From JADJSS01 sp964490845 (GTDB lineage: Bacteria > Bacteroidota > Bacteroidia > Chitinophagales > JADIYW01): DNA of 64,000 bases. The position numbers and the translations under genes are program-made. Under the pieces are notes generated by a model that was not told where the DNA came from, searched no databases, and worked only from the letters and a program-made list of their open reading frames with translations. The DNA lies in assembly GCA_964490845.1 (NCBI GenBank), contig CAZBED010000008.1, positions 1 through 64,000 of the forward strand, written 5' to 3'. Positions 63,622-64,000 of the stretch are shown here, piece after piece. How positions within the stretch are numbered: the stretch's first letter is position 1; every line of letters begins with the position of its first letter.

Positions 63622-64000
63622 ATGGATGTCTTAACTTCTACCGCCATCAAAGTAATCAACCCTATCAGCAATACCATTTTATACGAAATAGACGACCCGT
63701 CGGATGCACAGGTGCAGGATATATTTCAACGAGCAAAAAATGTACAGCAGAAGATACAGGCCATGTCTGTTGAAGACAGGATTAAAGAAGTTGAAAAAAT
63801 CAGGGATTATGTCATCCAATATTCTGATTTGATACTGGATGCCATTATCGCTGAAACGGGAAAAGCACGCACCGACGCGTTCGCTGCTGAAGTATTTGAG
63901 GTAACGGACGTCATCGACGTATATAAAAAACTGGCTCCGAAATTCCTGAAGGATAAGAAAATGCCCCAGCCGATTTTTTTAATGGAAAAAAAATCAAGGC
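63622..64000 (+). CDS. aldehyde dehydrogenase, truncated by window edge
   Basis: The ATG at 63622 opens a frame that runs off the right edge after 126 codons. The N-terminal part reads MDVLTSTAIKVINPISNT, then FQRAKNVQQKIQAMSVEDRIKEVEKI, and IIAETGKARTDAFAAEVFEV, which is the opening of the ALDH superfamily (oligomerisation strand, then the cofactor-binding domain). The catalytic Cys and Glu lie beyond the window. It is distinct from the aldehyde dehydrogenase at 56891-58306. Subfamily cannot be decided. Confidence 0.82.
   Translation, partial: MDVLTSTAIKVINPISNTILYEIDDPSDAQVQDIFQRAKNVQQKIQAMSVEDRIKEVEKIRDYVIQYSDLILDAIIAETGKARTDAFAAEVFEVTDVIDVYKKLAPKFLKDKKMPQPIFLMEKKSR

Noticed and set aside
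1..64000. CRISPR arrays, rRNA operons, insertion sequences, prophage genes
   Set aside because: No regularly spaced repeats, rRNA segments, transposases, integrases or phage structural genes were found in reading the window.

Overview
The window reads as ordinary chromosome of a Bacteroidota bacterium, probably near the Chitinophagales/Saprospirales/Sphingobacteriales. The evidence is several TTG-N19-TAnnTTTG promoters, a tiny ribosomal protein THX gene, a primary sigma factor without region 1.1, two TonB-dependent receptors with an N-terminal carboxypeptidase-regulatory-like domain, many lipoproteins reading C-K-K after the lipobox, DUF4407, DUF4105 and DUF4197 proteins, and a metalloprotease with a type IX secretion tail. 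The placement is inferred from gene content only.

Layout. 1-2250 is accessory DNA: the 3' end of an unknown gene with an apparent frameshift, a cassette-like unit carrying one putative lipoprotein gene between short inverted repeats, and two copies of a ~55 bp repeat. 2253-6415 holds a VOC protein, an AHSA1-type protein, a caspase-like EF-hand lipoprotein and a trans-sulfuration PLP enzyme. 6.6-10.9 kb is core information processing (rpsO, pnp, primary sigma factor) plus rpe. A TonB-dependent receptor, pgk and gap, and tRNA-Glu follow. 16-20.8 kb is a run of poorly known envelope genes: a 53-residue lipoprotein, another lipoprotein, two TPR proteins, DUF4407 and a one-helix membrane protein.

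20.9-26.2 kb is one probable operon: miaB, a sigma-54 activator, lptE, an acidic TPR protein and secG. mgtE, a cation diffusion facilitator, ychF and THX follow. 30-36 kb has a glycosyltransferase, two lipoprotein-maturation candidates (a DUF4105/Lnb-like protein and Lgt), msrB, and an acetyltransferase-argG pair. 36.2-38.5 kb has three tandem Crp/Fnr regulators, the middle one frameshifted. 38.6-43.6 kb has a 2-oxoacid dehydrogenase E2, CinA, a DUF4197 lipoprotein, a CoA-transferase family enzyme and a small lipoprotein. 43.7-48.4 kb encodes two surface proteins, one of 1164 residues.

48.5-54.8 kb is metabolic and housekeeping: nitroreductase, prmC, ribD, a transporter, a YigZ-like protein, rdgB and a branched-chain aminotransferase. 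The end holds an M43 metalloprotease, two aldehyde dehydrogenases (one cut by the window edge), a DUF962 protein, a lipoprotein, a second TonB-dependent receptor and a D-threonine aldolase-like enzyme.

I found no CRISPR array, rRNA, transposase, prophage or recognisable defence island. The least explained parts are the first 2.2 kb, the caspase-like lipoprotein, the 16-21 kb envelope cluster and the broken regulator in the Crp/Fnr array.
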